Positions 33,300-45,475 of a DNA stretch of 64,000 bases are shown here, piece by piece (positions within the stretch are counted from its first letter, which is position 1; each line of letters starts with the position of its first letter). The notes below the pieces were generated by a model. That model searched no databases. It was not told the origin of the DNA and worked only from the letters and a program-made list of their open reading frames with translations. The position numbers were made by a program, and so were the translations under genes. The DNA is from Chelatococcus sp. YT9 (GTDB lineage Bacteria > Pseudomonadota > Alphaproteobacteria > Rhizobiales > Beijerinckiaceae), in contig NZ_JAHBRW010000002.1 of the NCBI RefSeq assembly GCF_018398315.1, forward strand, positions 1,100,637 to 1,164,636. The letters run 5' to 3'.

Positions 33300-35048
33300 A
33301 TGGCGTCCGATGCACCGAAGCCTCCCCGAAAGTTGCTGTTCGCGAAATATTTCGTCGCAATGTTCGCGGCCGTGGTCGTGCCTCTCCTGGTCGCGGGGGC
33401 CAGCGAGGCATGGCTCGGCTATCGCGACCAGCGAGCCCGACTGAGCGAGCTGCTTTCTCTGGAGGCGCGCCTCGCGGCCGCCGAAATCCAGAATTTTCTC
33501 GAGGGTATTTCTGCCCAGCTGACATGGATGGTTCATTTGCCCTGGTCTTCGGGCGCCGATGAGCGGCGAAGACTGGATGGACTGCGTCTATTGCGCCAAG
33601 TGCCTTCGATCATGAGCCTCCGTTTGATCGACGGCGGCGGAAAGGAACGGCTTTTTGTCTCCCGCATCGGCCTCAACCGGGTCGAAAGCGGTGAGGATTT
33701 TGCCAGCGATCCTTCCGTCGTGGGTGCGGCAGGGCAGCGTGTCTGGTTGGGGCCCGTGACCTTTCAAGGCGGCTCGGAGCCGTTCATGACTGTTGCCGTC
33801 GCAGGCAACCGTTCTGCTGTCGGCACCGCAGTCGCAGAGGTCAATCTAAAGTTCATCTGGGAAGTCATCTCCGCCATCAGAGTCGGCCGAACCGGCGAGG
33901 CTTACGTCCTCGACCGGCCCGGAAGGCTGGTTGCGCACCCCGATATAAGTCTCGTCCTGCGCGCGGATGAAAGCGCTGTCCGGCCCCTGCAGCTTCTGCG
34001 CGCCGCCGCCGCCGCACAAGCCGGACAGGCGATTGCTGGACGTGATCTCGATGGCCAAATGGTGATGGCCGCCATGGCGACCATCCCAATGGCGGACTGG
34101 AGTGTCATTGCCAAGCAGCCGCTCGCCGAAGCGCTTGGTCCGATCTATGGGGCGCTATGGCGGACCGGCATCCTCCTCGTGGCGAGCGCTATCCTTGCTG
34201 CTTTGCTTGCCTACTGGCTGACACAGCGGATGGTCGGTCCCATCCGCTTGCTTGAGGATGGCGTCGCCCGAATTGGCGCGGGTGAGTTCGGACACCGTAT
34301 TCATCTCACCACAGGTGATGAACTCGAGCGTCTAGCGGAGCGCCTCAACGACATGGCGGGCGAGCTCGCCCTTTCGCAAGAGCGTTCGGAACGGATTGGC
34401 CGTCTCAAACGCTTTTTGGCGCCTCAAGTCGCGGAGCTTGTCGACCAGGCCGGTGACGACCGCGTGCTCGATGGACGGCGCGTCGAAGTTGTTGTGGTGT
34501 TTTGCGATCTTCGCGGTTTCACTGCATTTTCGGCCCGGGCTGCGCCCGAAGTCATCATTAGCGCGCTCAGCGCATACTACGATGCGCTTGATCGGGTCAT
34601 TGCGGCGCACGGCGCGACACTCATCAGCTTCCTGGGCGACGGTGTCATGGTTCTCGTGAACGCTCCTGTGGCTTGCTCGGACCCAGCTCTTCGCGCTGTA
34701 ACCATGGCTTGCGAGATGCAAGCGGGGGTCCGACAGCTCTTGTCCGAATGGCGTAAGGCGGGGCATGAGCTCGGTTTCGGCGTCGGACTAGCCATGGGAC
34801 CGGCCACAGTCGGCCGGATTGGGTCCGAAGGTCGCTTCGACTATACGGCAATTGGAAATGTCGTAAATCTTGCGGCGCGTCTCTGTGCAAGTGCGAAGGA
34901 CGGTGAAATCCTCGTTGATCGCGAGGCGGCTCATGCTGTTGGAACAGCCGTTGTTCTGGTCGAGCAGGAGGCGAGGGCGCTCAAAGGTTTCGACCAGCGT
35001 GTCCCGGTCTTTGCGGTTGGCGCGTCGCCCTCCAACGCGCCAGCTTAA
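33300..35048 (+). CDS. Membrane class III adenylate/guanylate cyclase with periplasmic sensor and HAMP
   Basis: A 582-residue sensory cyclase. Order of parts: an N-terminal helix (FVAMFAAVVVPLLVAGASEAWL), a periplasmic Cache-like sensor (about residues 40 to 280, with RTGEAYVLDRPGRLVAHPD), a second helix (ILLVASAILAALLAYWL), a HAMP linker (about 300 to 355), and the class III catalytic domain (about 390 to 575). The two metal-binding aspartates are Asp403 in FCDLRGFTAFS and Asp447 in FLGDGVMV; the transition-state Asn/Arg pair is in NVVNLAARL. It should make cAMP (or cGMP) in response to a periplasmic cue. It is 40 bases downstream of the orphan receptor gene. Confidence 0.92.
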   Translation: MASDAPKPPRKLLFAKYFVAMFAAVVVPLLVAGASEAWLGYRDQRARLSELLSLEARLAAAEIQNFLEGISAQLTWMVHLPWSSGADERRRLDGLRLLRQVPSIMSLRLIDGGGKERLFVSRIGLNRVESGEDFASDPSVVGAAGQRVWLGPVTFQGGSEPFMTVAVAGNRSAVGTAVAEVNLKFIWEVISAIRVGRTGEAYVLDRPGRLVAHPDISLVLRADESAVRPLQLLRAAAAAQAGQAIAGRDLDGQMVMAAMATIPMADWSVIAKQPLAEALGPIYGALWRTGILLVASAILAALLAYWLTQRMVGPIRLLEDGVARIGAGEFGHRIHLTTGDELERLAERLNDMAGELALSQERSERIGRLKRFLAPQVAELVDQAGDDRVLDGRRVEVVVVFCDLRGFTAFSARAAPEVIISALSAYYDALDRVIAAHGATLISFLGDGVMVLVNAPVACSDPALRAVTMACEMQAGVRQLLSEWRKAGHELGFGVGLAMGPATVGRIGSEGRFDYTAIGNVVNLAARLCASAKDGEILVDREAAHAVGTAVVLVEQEARALKGFDQRVPVFAVGASPSNAPA

Positions 35049-35405
35049 AGAATGAGCGGGTTGTAGGTGGTCATCCACGTGTTGATCGCAGCCTGCGTTC
35101 AATCCATTCTCGTCAAGAGTAAGAAATTCGGAAAGTTGTATTTTCTGATAGATGATGCAAAGGGACTTCTGGCTAGAAGCCCCGGCTTCGTTGCAGGGTG
35201 CACACCCGAATAAGACAATCGCCTGTGGTTCCCGCGGCTTTCCTTGTAGATCGCAGATCACGCGGGAACGCTGCTGGAGCGAAAGGTAGCTGGCCTCAGC
35301 ACCGTTTTCCCGCAGGAGCATAGAGCTGATCGCGCAGAACGTGACACGAGATCGCGTCAGCCACGCGACGCCGCGAACCAAATGGCCTGAACGACGTTTC
35401 TAACG
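35049..35405. other. Intergenic region with no recognised feature
   Basis: About 355 bases between the cyclase and hybrid kinase genes. A leftward frame running through it (34788-35381) overlaps the end of the cyclase gene and has no recognisable family character; it is treated as spurious. No repeat, hairpin with T-tract or operator-like palindrome was found. Confidence 0.4.
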
Positions 35406-37886
35406 GTGACGAGGCAGTGGCTTTGGCCGCTCGACAAGAACGCGGAGCTTCGATTGGCCAGCTACACGTCAGGATTACAGGAGGTTTTCCCCGGCTCAAG
35501 CGAAATGAGCCGGATGATGAAGGAGCATGACTGGTCTGCGAGCGCGTTAGGTGCCCCCGAGCATTGGCCCGATGGTTTGAAGATTCCGCTTCGCATGCTG
35601 CTGACCTCGCGCTTTGAGATGTGGCTCGGTTGGGGGAGCGATCTCAACTTCTTCTACAATGACGCCTATATTCCGACCCTCGGGATCAAGCATCCCTCAA
35701 TGCTGGGAAAGCCCTTCCGTGAAGTGTGGGCCGAAGTTTACGACGATGTGGCCGATCAGGTTGCGCGGGTGAAACAGGGTCAATCGACCTGGAACGATGC
35801 GCTGTTACTTCTGCTCGAGCGGCATGGTTATCCAGAGGAAACCTATCACAGCTTCTCCTATAGCCCCCTTTACGGACTCGGTGGCGGGGTCGACGGCATG
35901 CTGTGTATCGTCAGCGAGGTCACCGCACGGGTCATCAATGAGCGCCGGCTGAACACGATACGCACGTTGGGGATGGAACTGGTCAGTGCATCAACAGAGG
36001 ACGCGGTATGCCAGGCCGTTTGCGACAATCTCAAAACCAATCGCCGTGATTTCCCATTTTCACTGCTTTATGTCGGCGAAGGTCATGGGCAGCGCGGGGT
36101 AGCTTCCACCGAAGACGCTGCCTCGCTGCTGCAGCGGACATGGCCGATGGAAGCTTCGCATGATCGCCCGGTGACGATCGATCTGCCGCCACACGAAAAA
36201 TTTCCTCATGGAGCCTGGGCAATCCCGCCGCGGCAGGCGCTGATCGTTGCCATCCCCGGTGCGGGGGGGCGTCGGCCGGTCGGGCAATTGGTTCTTGGCC
36301 TCAATCCCTATCGCCGGAAGGACGAAGATCTTGCGGCACTCGCGCTGATGCTTGCCGGCCAGATCAGTGGCGCGCTTGCCGCCGTAGCGGCCCTGGTCGC
36401 AGAACGGCGCCGCGCTGATCAGATCTGGACTTGTTCGCGCGATCTGTTGGTGACAATCGGACCAGATGGCATCTTCCAGTCAGTCAGCCCCGCCTGGACC
36501 CGCATTCTGGGCCATGACACCAATCAGGTTGTCGGGCGTCATTTCCAAGAGTTTTTGCTCCCCGCCGACAGGCAAAGCACAAAGGTCGCCCTTAGCCGTG
36601 CCGCCTCCGGTGCCGATCTGACTTCTTTTGAAAACCGATACCAGACAGCAAGGGGAGAGATCAGGTGGATTTCGTGGCACACGGCTAGGGAAGGCGAGCT
36701 GGTTTATGGCTATGGCCGTGATATCACCGAGCAGAAGCTGAATGCGGAAGCGCTCGCGTCCGCGGAGAACGCCCTGCGACAGTCGCAAAGGATGGAGGCG
36801 GTTGGGCAGCTCACGGGCGGCGTTGCCCACGACTTCAACAATCTTCTGGTGGCAATCATCGCCAACCTAGATCTCCTGAGGCGTCACGTGCCGAAGGACG
36901 CCAAAACGACCAGGCTGATCGACGGCGCAATTCAAGGTGCCAATCGGGGCGCCTCCCTGACGCAAAGGTTACTCGCCTTCGCGCGCCGCCAGGAGTTGGC
37001 GTTGGCGTCGATAGACGTTACAGCTCTGGTCAAGGGCGTTCGCGAACTCATAACGAAGTCGGTCGGGCCGAATATCGAAGTCCGATACGAGTTGGATCCC
37101 GCCATACCCCCCGTTCTTGCCGACGTGAATCAGGTCGAGCTGGCGCTGCTGAACCTGGTAGTCAATGCGCGTGACGCGCTTCCCCACGGCGGTCGCGTGA
37201 CGATCTCGACGAGCCGCGTCTCTCTCGTGAGCGATGAGGACCTAGCTGACGGCATTTATGTTTGTCTCGCGGTGACCGACAACGGGACCGGTATGGACGC
37301 TGAGACGCTTGCCAAGGCGACCGAGCCCTTTTTCTCGACCAAGGAACTGGGCAAGGGTACAGGGCTGGGGCTTTCGATGATCCTCGGCCTCGCGCTTCAG
37401 CTTGAGGGCGGATTGCGCCTCCACAGCAAGCCTGGCGAAGGAGCACGCGCGGAGCTTCTGCTGCCCCTTACCGAAATCCCGAAACAAGTGTCGTCACCAC
37501 CGGTCACGGAAGGGAAAATGAACAAAGCGACATCACAACGATCGATCCTCGTGGTTGACGATGACCCCCTGATTGCGATGAGCACGGTGGACATGCTGGA
37601 AGACCTTGGTCATAGGGTCACGGAAGCGAACTCGGCGATGCAGGCAATCGAATTGGTCCAGAGCGGCGAGCGCTTCGACCTCGTCATAACGGACTACTCG
37701 ATGCCGAAGATGAACGGTGGGCAACTCGCCGAAGCCCTCCGACAAATCGAGCCCGAGCTGCCGATCATGCTCGCGACAGGATATGCGGAGTTGCCCCCAG
37801 GGAGCGAGCTTGATCTCCCTCGGCTGGCGAAGCCTTATGACCAGAGCCAACTCCAGCGGGAAATCGTCAAACTTCTGGGATGTTGA
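35406..37886 (+). CDS. Hybrid sensor histidine kinase (PAS-PAS-HisKA-HATPase-REC)
   Basis: An 826-residue soluble hybrid kinase. Parts: an N-terminal PAS-like sensor (about residues 40 to 180, with MWLGWGSDLNFFYNDAY), a GAF-like region (about 190 to 330), a PAS domain (about 340 to 450, VTIGPDGIFQSVSPAW), HisKA with the phosphoacceptor His475 in GGVAHDFNNLL, HATPase with N-box NLVVNARDALP, DNGTGMD and GKGTGLGLSM, and a C-terminal receiver with Asp763 in VITDYSMPKMNG. No membrane helix is seen, so it senses a cytoplasmic signal. The start is GTG 35406 by frame; ATG 35505 would remove an unassigned leader. No cognate DNA-binding regulator is adjacent. Confidence 0.92.
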   Translation: MTRQWLWPLDKNAELRLASYTSGLQEVFPGSSEMSRMMKEHDWSASALGAPEHWPDGLKIPLRMLLTSRFEMWLGWGSDLNFFYNDAYIPTLGIKHPSMLGKPFREVWAEVYDDVADQVARVKQGQSTWNDALLLLLERHGYPEETYHSFSYSPLYGLGGGVDGMLCIVSEVTARVINERRLNTIRTLGMELVSASTEDAVCQAVCDNLKTNRRDFPFSLLYVGEGHGQRGVASTEDAASLLQRTWPMEASHDRPVTIDLPPHEKFPHGAWAIPPRQALIVAIPGAGGRRPVGQLVLGLNPYRRKDEDLAALALMLAGQISGALAAVAALVAERRRADQIWTCSRDLLVTIGPDGIFQSVSPAWTRILGHDTNQVVGRHFQEFLLPADRQSTKVALSRAASGADLTSFENRYQTARGEIRWISWHTAREGELVYGYGRDITEQKLNAEALASAENALRQSQRMEAVGQLTGGVAHDFNNLLVAIIANLDLLRRHVPKDAKTTRLIDGAIQGANRGASLTQRLLAFARRQELALASIDVTALVKGVRELITKSVGPNIEVRYELDPAIPPVLADVNQVELALLNLVVNARDALPHGGRVTISTSRVSLVSDEDLADGIYVCLAVTDNGTGMDAETLAKATEPFFSTKELGKGTGLGLSMILGLALQLEGGLRLHSKPGEGARAELLLPLTEIPKQVSSPPVTEGKMNKATSQRSILVVDDDPLIAMSTVDMLEDLGHRVTEANSAMQAIELVQSGERFDLVITDYSMPKMNGGQLAEALRQIEPELPIMLATGYAELPPGSELDLPRLAKPYDQSQLQREIVKLLGC

Positions 37887-38059
37887 CGGACATGGGACGC
37901 TCGCGTCCACCCGCCAGCCCCGGCTTTACGACGTCTTGAGATTGGCAACACGAAAACCGCAAAGTTGGAGCTTCCGTTGGTTGTCACCTGGTGAGATTGA
38001 TCAGAGGAGTCAGCCACCGCGCGAGCATTCGAACAAGCCCCCGACACCATCTTGTGCCG

Positions 38060-39403
38060 TTAGTCCTGTGCAGGGTGGAGCCGGAGGCGTCCCTCCGCCT
38101 GGAGGCGAACGCGACCTCTGCCTACCCGAACGATCTGGATCGGACTTCGCTTTTCCTCGAGCCGACGGCGGAGGAGCAACAGTCTGGTTTCGAGATTGTC
38201 CTTGATGTCCGGCATCCGCGCGCCGGCGGCGAGGCGCAGTTCGCGGTTCGTGAACTCGCTTCGCCCCTCGTCTTGGTGCCGTTCGACCATCAGACGCAGC
38301 AGGGTGCCCGCGACGCCCTTCACGATGTAGGTGCCATCAATGAAAATGCTGTCGTCGAAGCGATGATGCGCGACGCGGATCTCTCGTCCGGCAGTGGTAG
38401 CTTCGGAGCCTGCGGTCGCCCGCCTCGGTTCTGAGGCAGCCAATTCCAGTTCGTTTGCACGCAGGGCGCTTGCCGCTTGGCACGCCAGGATTTCGAGGGC
38501 GGCCTCGTCTTCATCTCGAAAGGCCAGGCGCTTGTCGCTCTCAACGAAGAGCACGCCCGTCACCGTGCCGCGGACGGCCATGGGAACGGCAATTTGGCTC
38601 ATTGCGGAAGGCAAGCGAGGAAAGGCGACAGTGCGCGTGGAGTTCTCTGCGGCCTCTGTTTCACGGCCGATTGCTTCGCCGAAGCGGCGCACGCGGCTCA
38701 TGTCGTTAACCTTTATTGTCTGGCCGCTAGTTGCGGCTGCGCCGATCAGCCCGTCGCCGCCTGAAATCTCCGATCCTAATCCCGATTGCTCGTAGCCGGT
38801 GCTGCCGGTGGTCATCAGGCAGCCGCGCTGGCAGTCATGCATGAGCACGAGCGCGTTGCTGTGTCCGAGTACGCTTTCGACGCCGCGGAGCAAAGCATCG
38901 ATGATCTCTTCAGCCTCTGTCTGCTGCTCGATGAGCTTGATCGCCGCCGACAGGGCAGGCAGGCTGATGGAATCGCGGCCGGCTGGCGACGACGGAGTTC
39001 CGGCTGGATTGGGGACCTTCTCGATGCCGTGCACACGAAAAATATCTGCGCTTCGCAGCCGCATGACTTCCGACATGCCGATCTGCGCGCTACTCGCCTT
39101 GAGCTGGCGTGCGATCTTGTCGAAGAGCACACCGGCGTCGAGAGAACGCACAAAGCTGATCTCGAGCAGGAACTGGTCGCCCGTAAAGCCGTCAACGAGG
39201 ATCAGTGTAACCTTGGGATTGGCGCGAATATTCGCCGCCGTCTTGGCAAAGAACTGGTTGGAGAGCGCGACATGGTCTTCGTCAACCCGTACCACGTGGG
39301 AGAGATAGGAGATATTGGGCGTGCCGTCGGCTGCGGCAGTGGCGATGATGGAGGGAATGACACCCTCGAAACACGCCGAAAGGTCAGAAAGGCGCAGGCT
39401 CAT
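38060..39403 (-). CDS. PNPOx-like flavin/GAF/winged-helix fusion protein
   Basis: A 447-residue protein of unusual composition. Residues 1 to 140 are a pyridoxamine-phosphate-oxidase-like split barrel (IPSIIATAAADGTPNISYLSHVVRVDEDHVALSNQFF), a fold that binds FMN or heme. Residues about 165 to 325 form a GAF domain (ISLPALSAAIKLIEQQTEAEEII to VTGVLFVESDKRLAF). Residues about 350 to 435 look like an OmpR-type winged helix (FIDGTYIVKGVAGTLLRLMV to RLLLLRRRLEEKRSPIQIVRVGRGRVRL). It could be a redox- or flavin-sensing transcription factor (inference). It overlaps the upstream split-barrel gene by four bases (ATGA), so the two are co-translated. Domain boundaries are by eye. Confidence 0.75.
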   Translation of the reverse strand: MSLRLSDLSACFEGVIPSIIATAAADGTPNISYLSHVVRVDEDHVALSNQFFAKTAANIRANPKVTLILVDGFTGDQFLLEISFVRSLDAGVLFDKIARQLKASSAQIGMSEVMRLRSADIFRVHGIEKVPNPAGTPSSPAGRDSISLPALSAAIKLIEQQTEAEEIIDALLRGVESVLGHSNALVLMHDCQRGCLMTTGSTGYEQSGLGSEISGGDGLIGAAATSGQTIKVNDMSRVRRFGEAIGRETEAAENSTRTVAFPRLPSAMSQIAVPMAVRGTVTGVLFVESDKRLAFRDEDEAALEILACQAASALRANELELAASEPRRATAGSEATTAGREIRVAHHRFDDSIFIDGTYIVKGVAGTLLRLMVERHQDEGRSEFTNRELRLAAGARMPDIKDNLETRLLLLRRRLEEKRSPIQIVRVGRGRVRLQAEGRLRLHPAQD

Positions 39404-39885
39404 GGGGACCTCGCGCCCGCACGCATACCTGCAAGCGGGCCAGGCGTCTGGACGTAGGTCTCGCTGACTTCGAGCTGAATGACGCGGGCCTCACGAGCCG
39501 TTAGCCATGGTGCAATCAGATGTCGGGAAACACCGAGTGATTCAAGCTCGTTCGTCGCCGCAGCTATGAAAAGGTCGGCACGATCAAGGTCGGTCGCCTC
39601 CACATCCCTCATGATGCCGCGCCCCTTCAGTTGGAAGCTGACATAGTCCGAAGGGCTGACGAAGGTAGCGGCGATCCGCGCTGTCTGCCGGATGTTCGCT
39701 TCGAGCCGCGGCCATTGCCAGGCCGAGAAGATGATCTCGATCGCCTCTTCTTTTTCCAGAAGGCGTAGGCCAACGCCACGCCCCGCAGATGGGAGCCCCG
39801 CGGGATCAACACCCGCGATGATGCACATCAGCGGCCGCTTGAAGAATTCGAGAAGATTGTCGTCAAGGCGCACCGCTTGCCCCAT
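39400..39885 (-). CDS. Pyridoxamine 5'-phosphate oxidase-family protein
   Basis: A 161-residue single-domain split-barrel protein. Recognisable are PLMCIIAGVDPAGLPSAGRGVGLRLL (strands 1 to 3) and IRQTARIAATFVSPSDYVSFQLKGRGI (the cofactor-side strands). Proteins of this size usually bind FMN, F420 or heme and act as reductases or stress proteins. It is immediately upstream of, and overlaps by four bases, the split-barrel/GAF/winged-helix gene, and may form a mixed oligomer or supply the redox signal to it. Specific function is not known. Confidence 0.82.
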   Translation of the reverse strand: MGQAVRLDDNLLEFFKRPLMCIIAGVDPAGLPSAGRGVGLRLLEKEEAIEIIFSAWQWPRLEANIRQTARIAATFVSPSDYVSFQLKGRGIMRDVEATDLDRADLFIAAATNELESLGVSRHLIAPWLTAREARVIQLEVSETYVQTPGPLAGMRAGARSP

Positions 39886-40142
39886 CGCTGCCTCAGCCTA
39901 CTTAGCAAATTTTTAGGAATTCAGGCAGGCTTTGCACATTCATTTAGGAACGGTCGTTTCTTAAGAGCGCTATAGAGGGCCAGCACGGCGGGCAAGCGCG
40001 GAGATATAAAACACGCAGTGTAGGGGATAGGGGATGCGCCCAAGCAGGCGTTCTCCTGCTGCACAGTCAAGGTCCAGCGACAAGCCAATCCGAACTTCAG
40101 CATCAAATGTGCAACGACGGTCCACTCAAAGGAGACTGAACG

Positions 40143-40985
40143 ATGACACTTGCGCCTTCACATGAAAATGCAGCTCTTAGTGCCGATGAGCTAAATGCCT
40201 ACCTCGACAAGATCGGTCTGGAGCACCCCGCCTCCATCGACATTCACAGCCTATCAAAGCTGCACCGCGCTCATCTTATGACGTTCACGTGGGAGGCGTT
40301 GGACGCGTTTATGGGATGGCCATCTTCGGTCACTCCAGCTTCCGCCTTCACCAAGATGGTCGAAGGCAAGCGCGGTGGTTGGTGCTACGAAATGAACGGC
40401 CTCTTCGGCGCCGCGCTCACCGCACTCGGTTTCCGGGTCACCCGCCTCTGCGGTGGGGTCAACCGGGAAGTCCTCGGCGACATCGCCATTGGCAACCATT
40501 TGACACTACGCGTCGATCTCGACCGTCCTTATCTTGCCGAAGTCGGTGTGGCCGATGCCATCGTCGAACCGGTCCCGCTTGGTGTCGGGCGGTTCATGCA
40601 GCGCGGTTTCGAGTTTTCGATTACCGCGGCGGGGAACGGCTGGCTGCGCTTGAACAATCATGAGCGTGGCATCGCTAAGAGCTTCGATTTTCACCCTGAT
40701 TACAGCGACGAGGCAACGATGGCCGCGACACATGGCTGGCTGATGCGGGATTCCGGCTCGCCGTTCACGAACGCGCTCGCGATCCTGCGGCATACGCCGG
40801 ACGGCTATATCGCTCTACAGAACGACGCCTTGAGGCAGGTGACGGCAAACAGCGTGACCGAGCAACGCATCACGAGCGCCGACCACTTCGCTGAGACGCT
40901 CGAAACCGTTTTTGATCTTGATGTTCCCCAGACCCGGGGCGTCTGGGACAAGATCCAGGCGATCGGCCGCGACAAGGCGGCTTGA
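40143..40985 (+). CDS. nat: Arylamine N-acetyltransferase with Cys-His-Glu triad
   Basis: A 280-residue cytosolic acetyltransferase that moves acetyl from acetyl-CoA to arylamines, hydrazines or similar amines. The NAT signature RGGWCYEMNGLFGAAL carries the nucleophile Cys81, and His119 is in IGNHLTLRVDL. The third triad position, normally Asp in a DVGFG motif, is Glu133 in AEVGVAD; Asp138 follows five residues later. A Cys-His-Glu triad has been described for a Bacillus cereus NAT, so the enzyme may still be active. It begins 258 bases after the divergent split-barrel operon start and is followed 38 bases on by a YceI gene. Confidence 0.92.
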   Translation: MTLAPSHENAALSADELNAYLDKIGLEHPASIDIHSLSKLHRAHLMTFTWEALDAFMGWPSSVTPASAFTKMVEGKRGGWCYEMNGLFGAALTALGFRVTRLCGGVNREVLGDIAIGNHLTLRVDLDRPYLAEVGVADAIVEPVPLGVGRFMQRGFEFSITAAGNGWLRLNNHERGIAKSFDFHPDYSDEATMAATHGWLMRDSGSPFTNALAILRHTPDGYIALQNDALRQVTANSVTEQRITSADHFAETLETVFDLDVPQTRGVWDKIQAIGRDKAA

Positions 40986-41023
40986 GCGGCCTCGCTTTCC
41001 CACTTCGATCTGGACGACACACC

Positions 41024-41641
41024 ATGCTGCGCATAGTTGCATTTTCTCTTGGCCTTGCATTGAGTTCAATCTTTGCCGCTGCTGCTTCCGCTGATCCGGC
41101 GCCTGGCGGCGTCTACAAGACCGATCCCTCGCATTCGAGCTTCACCTGGTCGCTCAACCACTCTGGACTGTCCCACTATACCGCGCGCTTCACCAAGGTC
41201 GATGCGCAGCTCGATTGGCATCCGGAAAAGCCCGAAGGATCCAAGCTGTCGGTCGCGATCGATCCGTTTTCCGTTCGCACCGATTACCCCTGGCCGGACC
41301 GGGTGGACTTCGACGCGAAGATCGGCGGAGATGAAGCTTTCCTGGCGGCTAAATTAATTACCTTCGTCTCGAAAGTGATCCGCGTAACGGGCGAGAAGAC
41401 CGGCACCGTCGAAGGCCTTCTGACCTTTCGCGGTGAGACGCGACCCGCGACCCTCCACATCACTTTTAATGGCTCAATGGCCAAGCATCCGATAATGGGC
41501 GTCCCGAAAATCGGCTTCTCGGCGACCGGCAGCATCAGACGCAGCGATTGGGGACTGGACTTCGCGCTCCCGGAACTCGGCGACACCATCACCTTCGCCA
41601 TTGAAACGCAGATGGTCCCAGCCGATTACCAGTTCGAGTGA
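41024..41641 (+). CDS. YceI-family periplasmic protein
   Basis: A secreted lipocalin-like protein of about 205 residues. It has a Sec signal peptide (LRIVAFSLGLALSSIFAAAASA) and the YceI core: VYKTDPSHSSFTWSLNHSGLSHYTARF, SVAIDPFSVRTDYP, KVIRVTGEKTGTVEGLLTFRGETRPATL and GFSATGSIRRSDWGLDF. YceI proteins bind isoprenoid-type or amphiphilic ligands in the periplasm; the exact ligand is unknown. ATG 41024 is chosen because it begins the signal peptide. Confidence 0.92.
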   Translation: MLRIVAFSLGLALSSIFAAAASADPAPGGVYKTDPSHSSFTWSLNHSGLSHYTARFTKVDAQLDWHPEKPEGSKLSVAIDPFSVRTDYPWPDRVDFDAKIGGDEAFLAAKLITFVSKVIRVTGEKTGTVEGLLTFRGETRPATLHITFNGSMAKHPIMGVPKIGFSATGSIRRSDWGLDFALPELGDTITFAIETQMVPADYQFE

Positions 41642-41729
41642 ACGCAAAGCGGGAGCTTGTTCCAGTGATTGCTCCTCTATCGCACGCGTTCCGACATATG
41701 CAACGCGGGCGCCAGACGGGAAGGATGTC

Positions 41730-42670
41730 CTAACGTGGTTCTCTAGGGTCCGTTGAAGACGACGGTGGCTTGAATGTCGTATGGGAGATCCGGTTTCTGC
41801 CGTCGGCCTTGCTCAGGTAAAGCTGGCCGTCCGCGATGGCAATCCATAGGTCTGGCGACATGCCTTTCTCACAGCGAGCCGTCGCGACGCCTACGCTGAC
41901 CGTCACGAACGGGCTTACAAGGGAGCTTTCGTGGGGGATGTCGAGCGAAGCGATACGGGAGCGGATATCCTCGGCGACTGCGCTCGCGGTTTCGGCGTCA
42001 GCGCCAGGAAGGACACAGGCGAATTCTTCCCCGCCATAACGCGCGGGAAGGTCATTGGCACGCTTGAGCGCTCGGCGCAGGGCCGAAGCGATCATCGCGA
42101 TACAGCGATCCCCTTCGAGGTGGCCATATGTGTCGTTGAACTCCTTGAAGAAATCGATGTCGAGCATGACAACCGAGAGCCAATCCCCGCTTCCCGCCAG
42201 TCGCGCTATCTCGCCCGCAAGGCTGTTCTCTATCCTCCGCCTGTTGCTGAGGCCGGTGAGCGCGTCCGTGAGAGCCATTTCGGCAAGTTGGTCGCGCATG
42301 CGCTTGAGCTCGACGTGGTTACCCACACGAGCTCGCAAAATGACAGGGTGGATCGGTTTGGTGACATAGTCGATAGCACCGAGTTCCAGGCCCCGCACCT
42401 CATGGTCCGTGTCGCCAAGGCCAGTTGTGAAGATGACAGGAACGTCAGCGAGGAGCGAATCTGCCTTGAGGCGGCTGCAGACTTCGAAGCCGTCCATGCC
42501 AGGCATGAGAACGTCGAGAAGGATCAGGTCGGGAAGGATAAGCCGCGCTGCTTCCAGGGCCTGCTCGCCGGACAAGGCAAAGCTGATCTCATAATCGTCC
42601 TCGAGTGTCGCGTTGATGATCTCGATGTTGGAGATCTCGTCGTCGACAATCAGGATCGTCGGTCTGGTCG

Positions 42671-42674
<4 letters not shown>
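41730..42674 (-). CDS. PleD-like response regulator with diguanylate cyclase (REC-GGDEF)
   Basis: A 314-residue regulator. The receiver domain (residues 1 to 120) has the phosphoacceptor Asp54 in [13 protein letters not shown] and Lys in YVTKPI. The C-terminal GGDEF domain (about 130 to 300) has an intact active loop GGEEF at 214-218 and an RxxD inhibition site (RAND, 205-208) exactly five residues before it, so it should synthesise cyclic-di-GMP under product control. Its start overlaps the hybrid kinase stop by four bases (ATGA); it is the natural phosphate acceptor for that kinase. Confidence 0.94.

Positions 42675-45471
<2,797 letters not shown>

Positions 45472-45475
<4 letters not shown>

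Noticed and set aside
34788-35381. 197-codon leftward frame running from the cyclase gene into the following gap
   Set aside because: Half of it is antisense to the cyclase catalytic domain and the remainder resembles no family.
37895-37908. GGACGC/GCGTCC hairpin after the hybrid kinase gene
   Set aside because: Loop of two bases, six-base stem and no T-tract; not convincing as a terminator.
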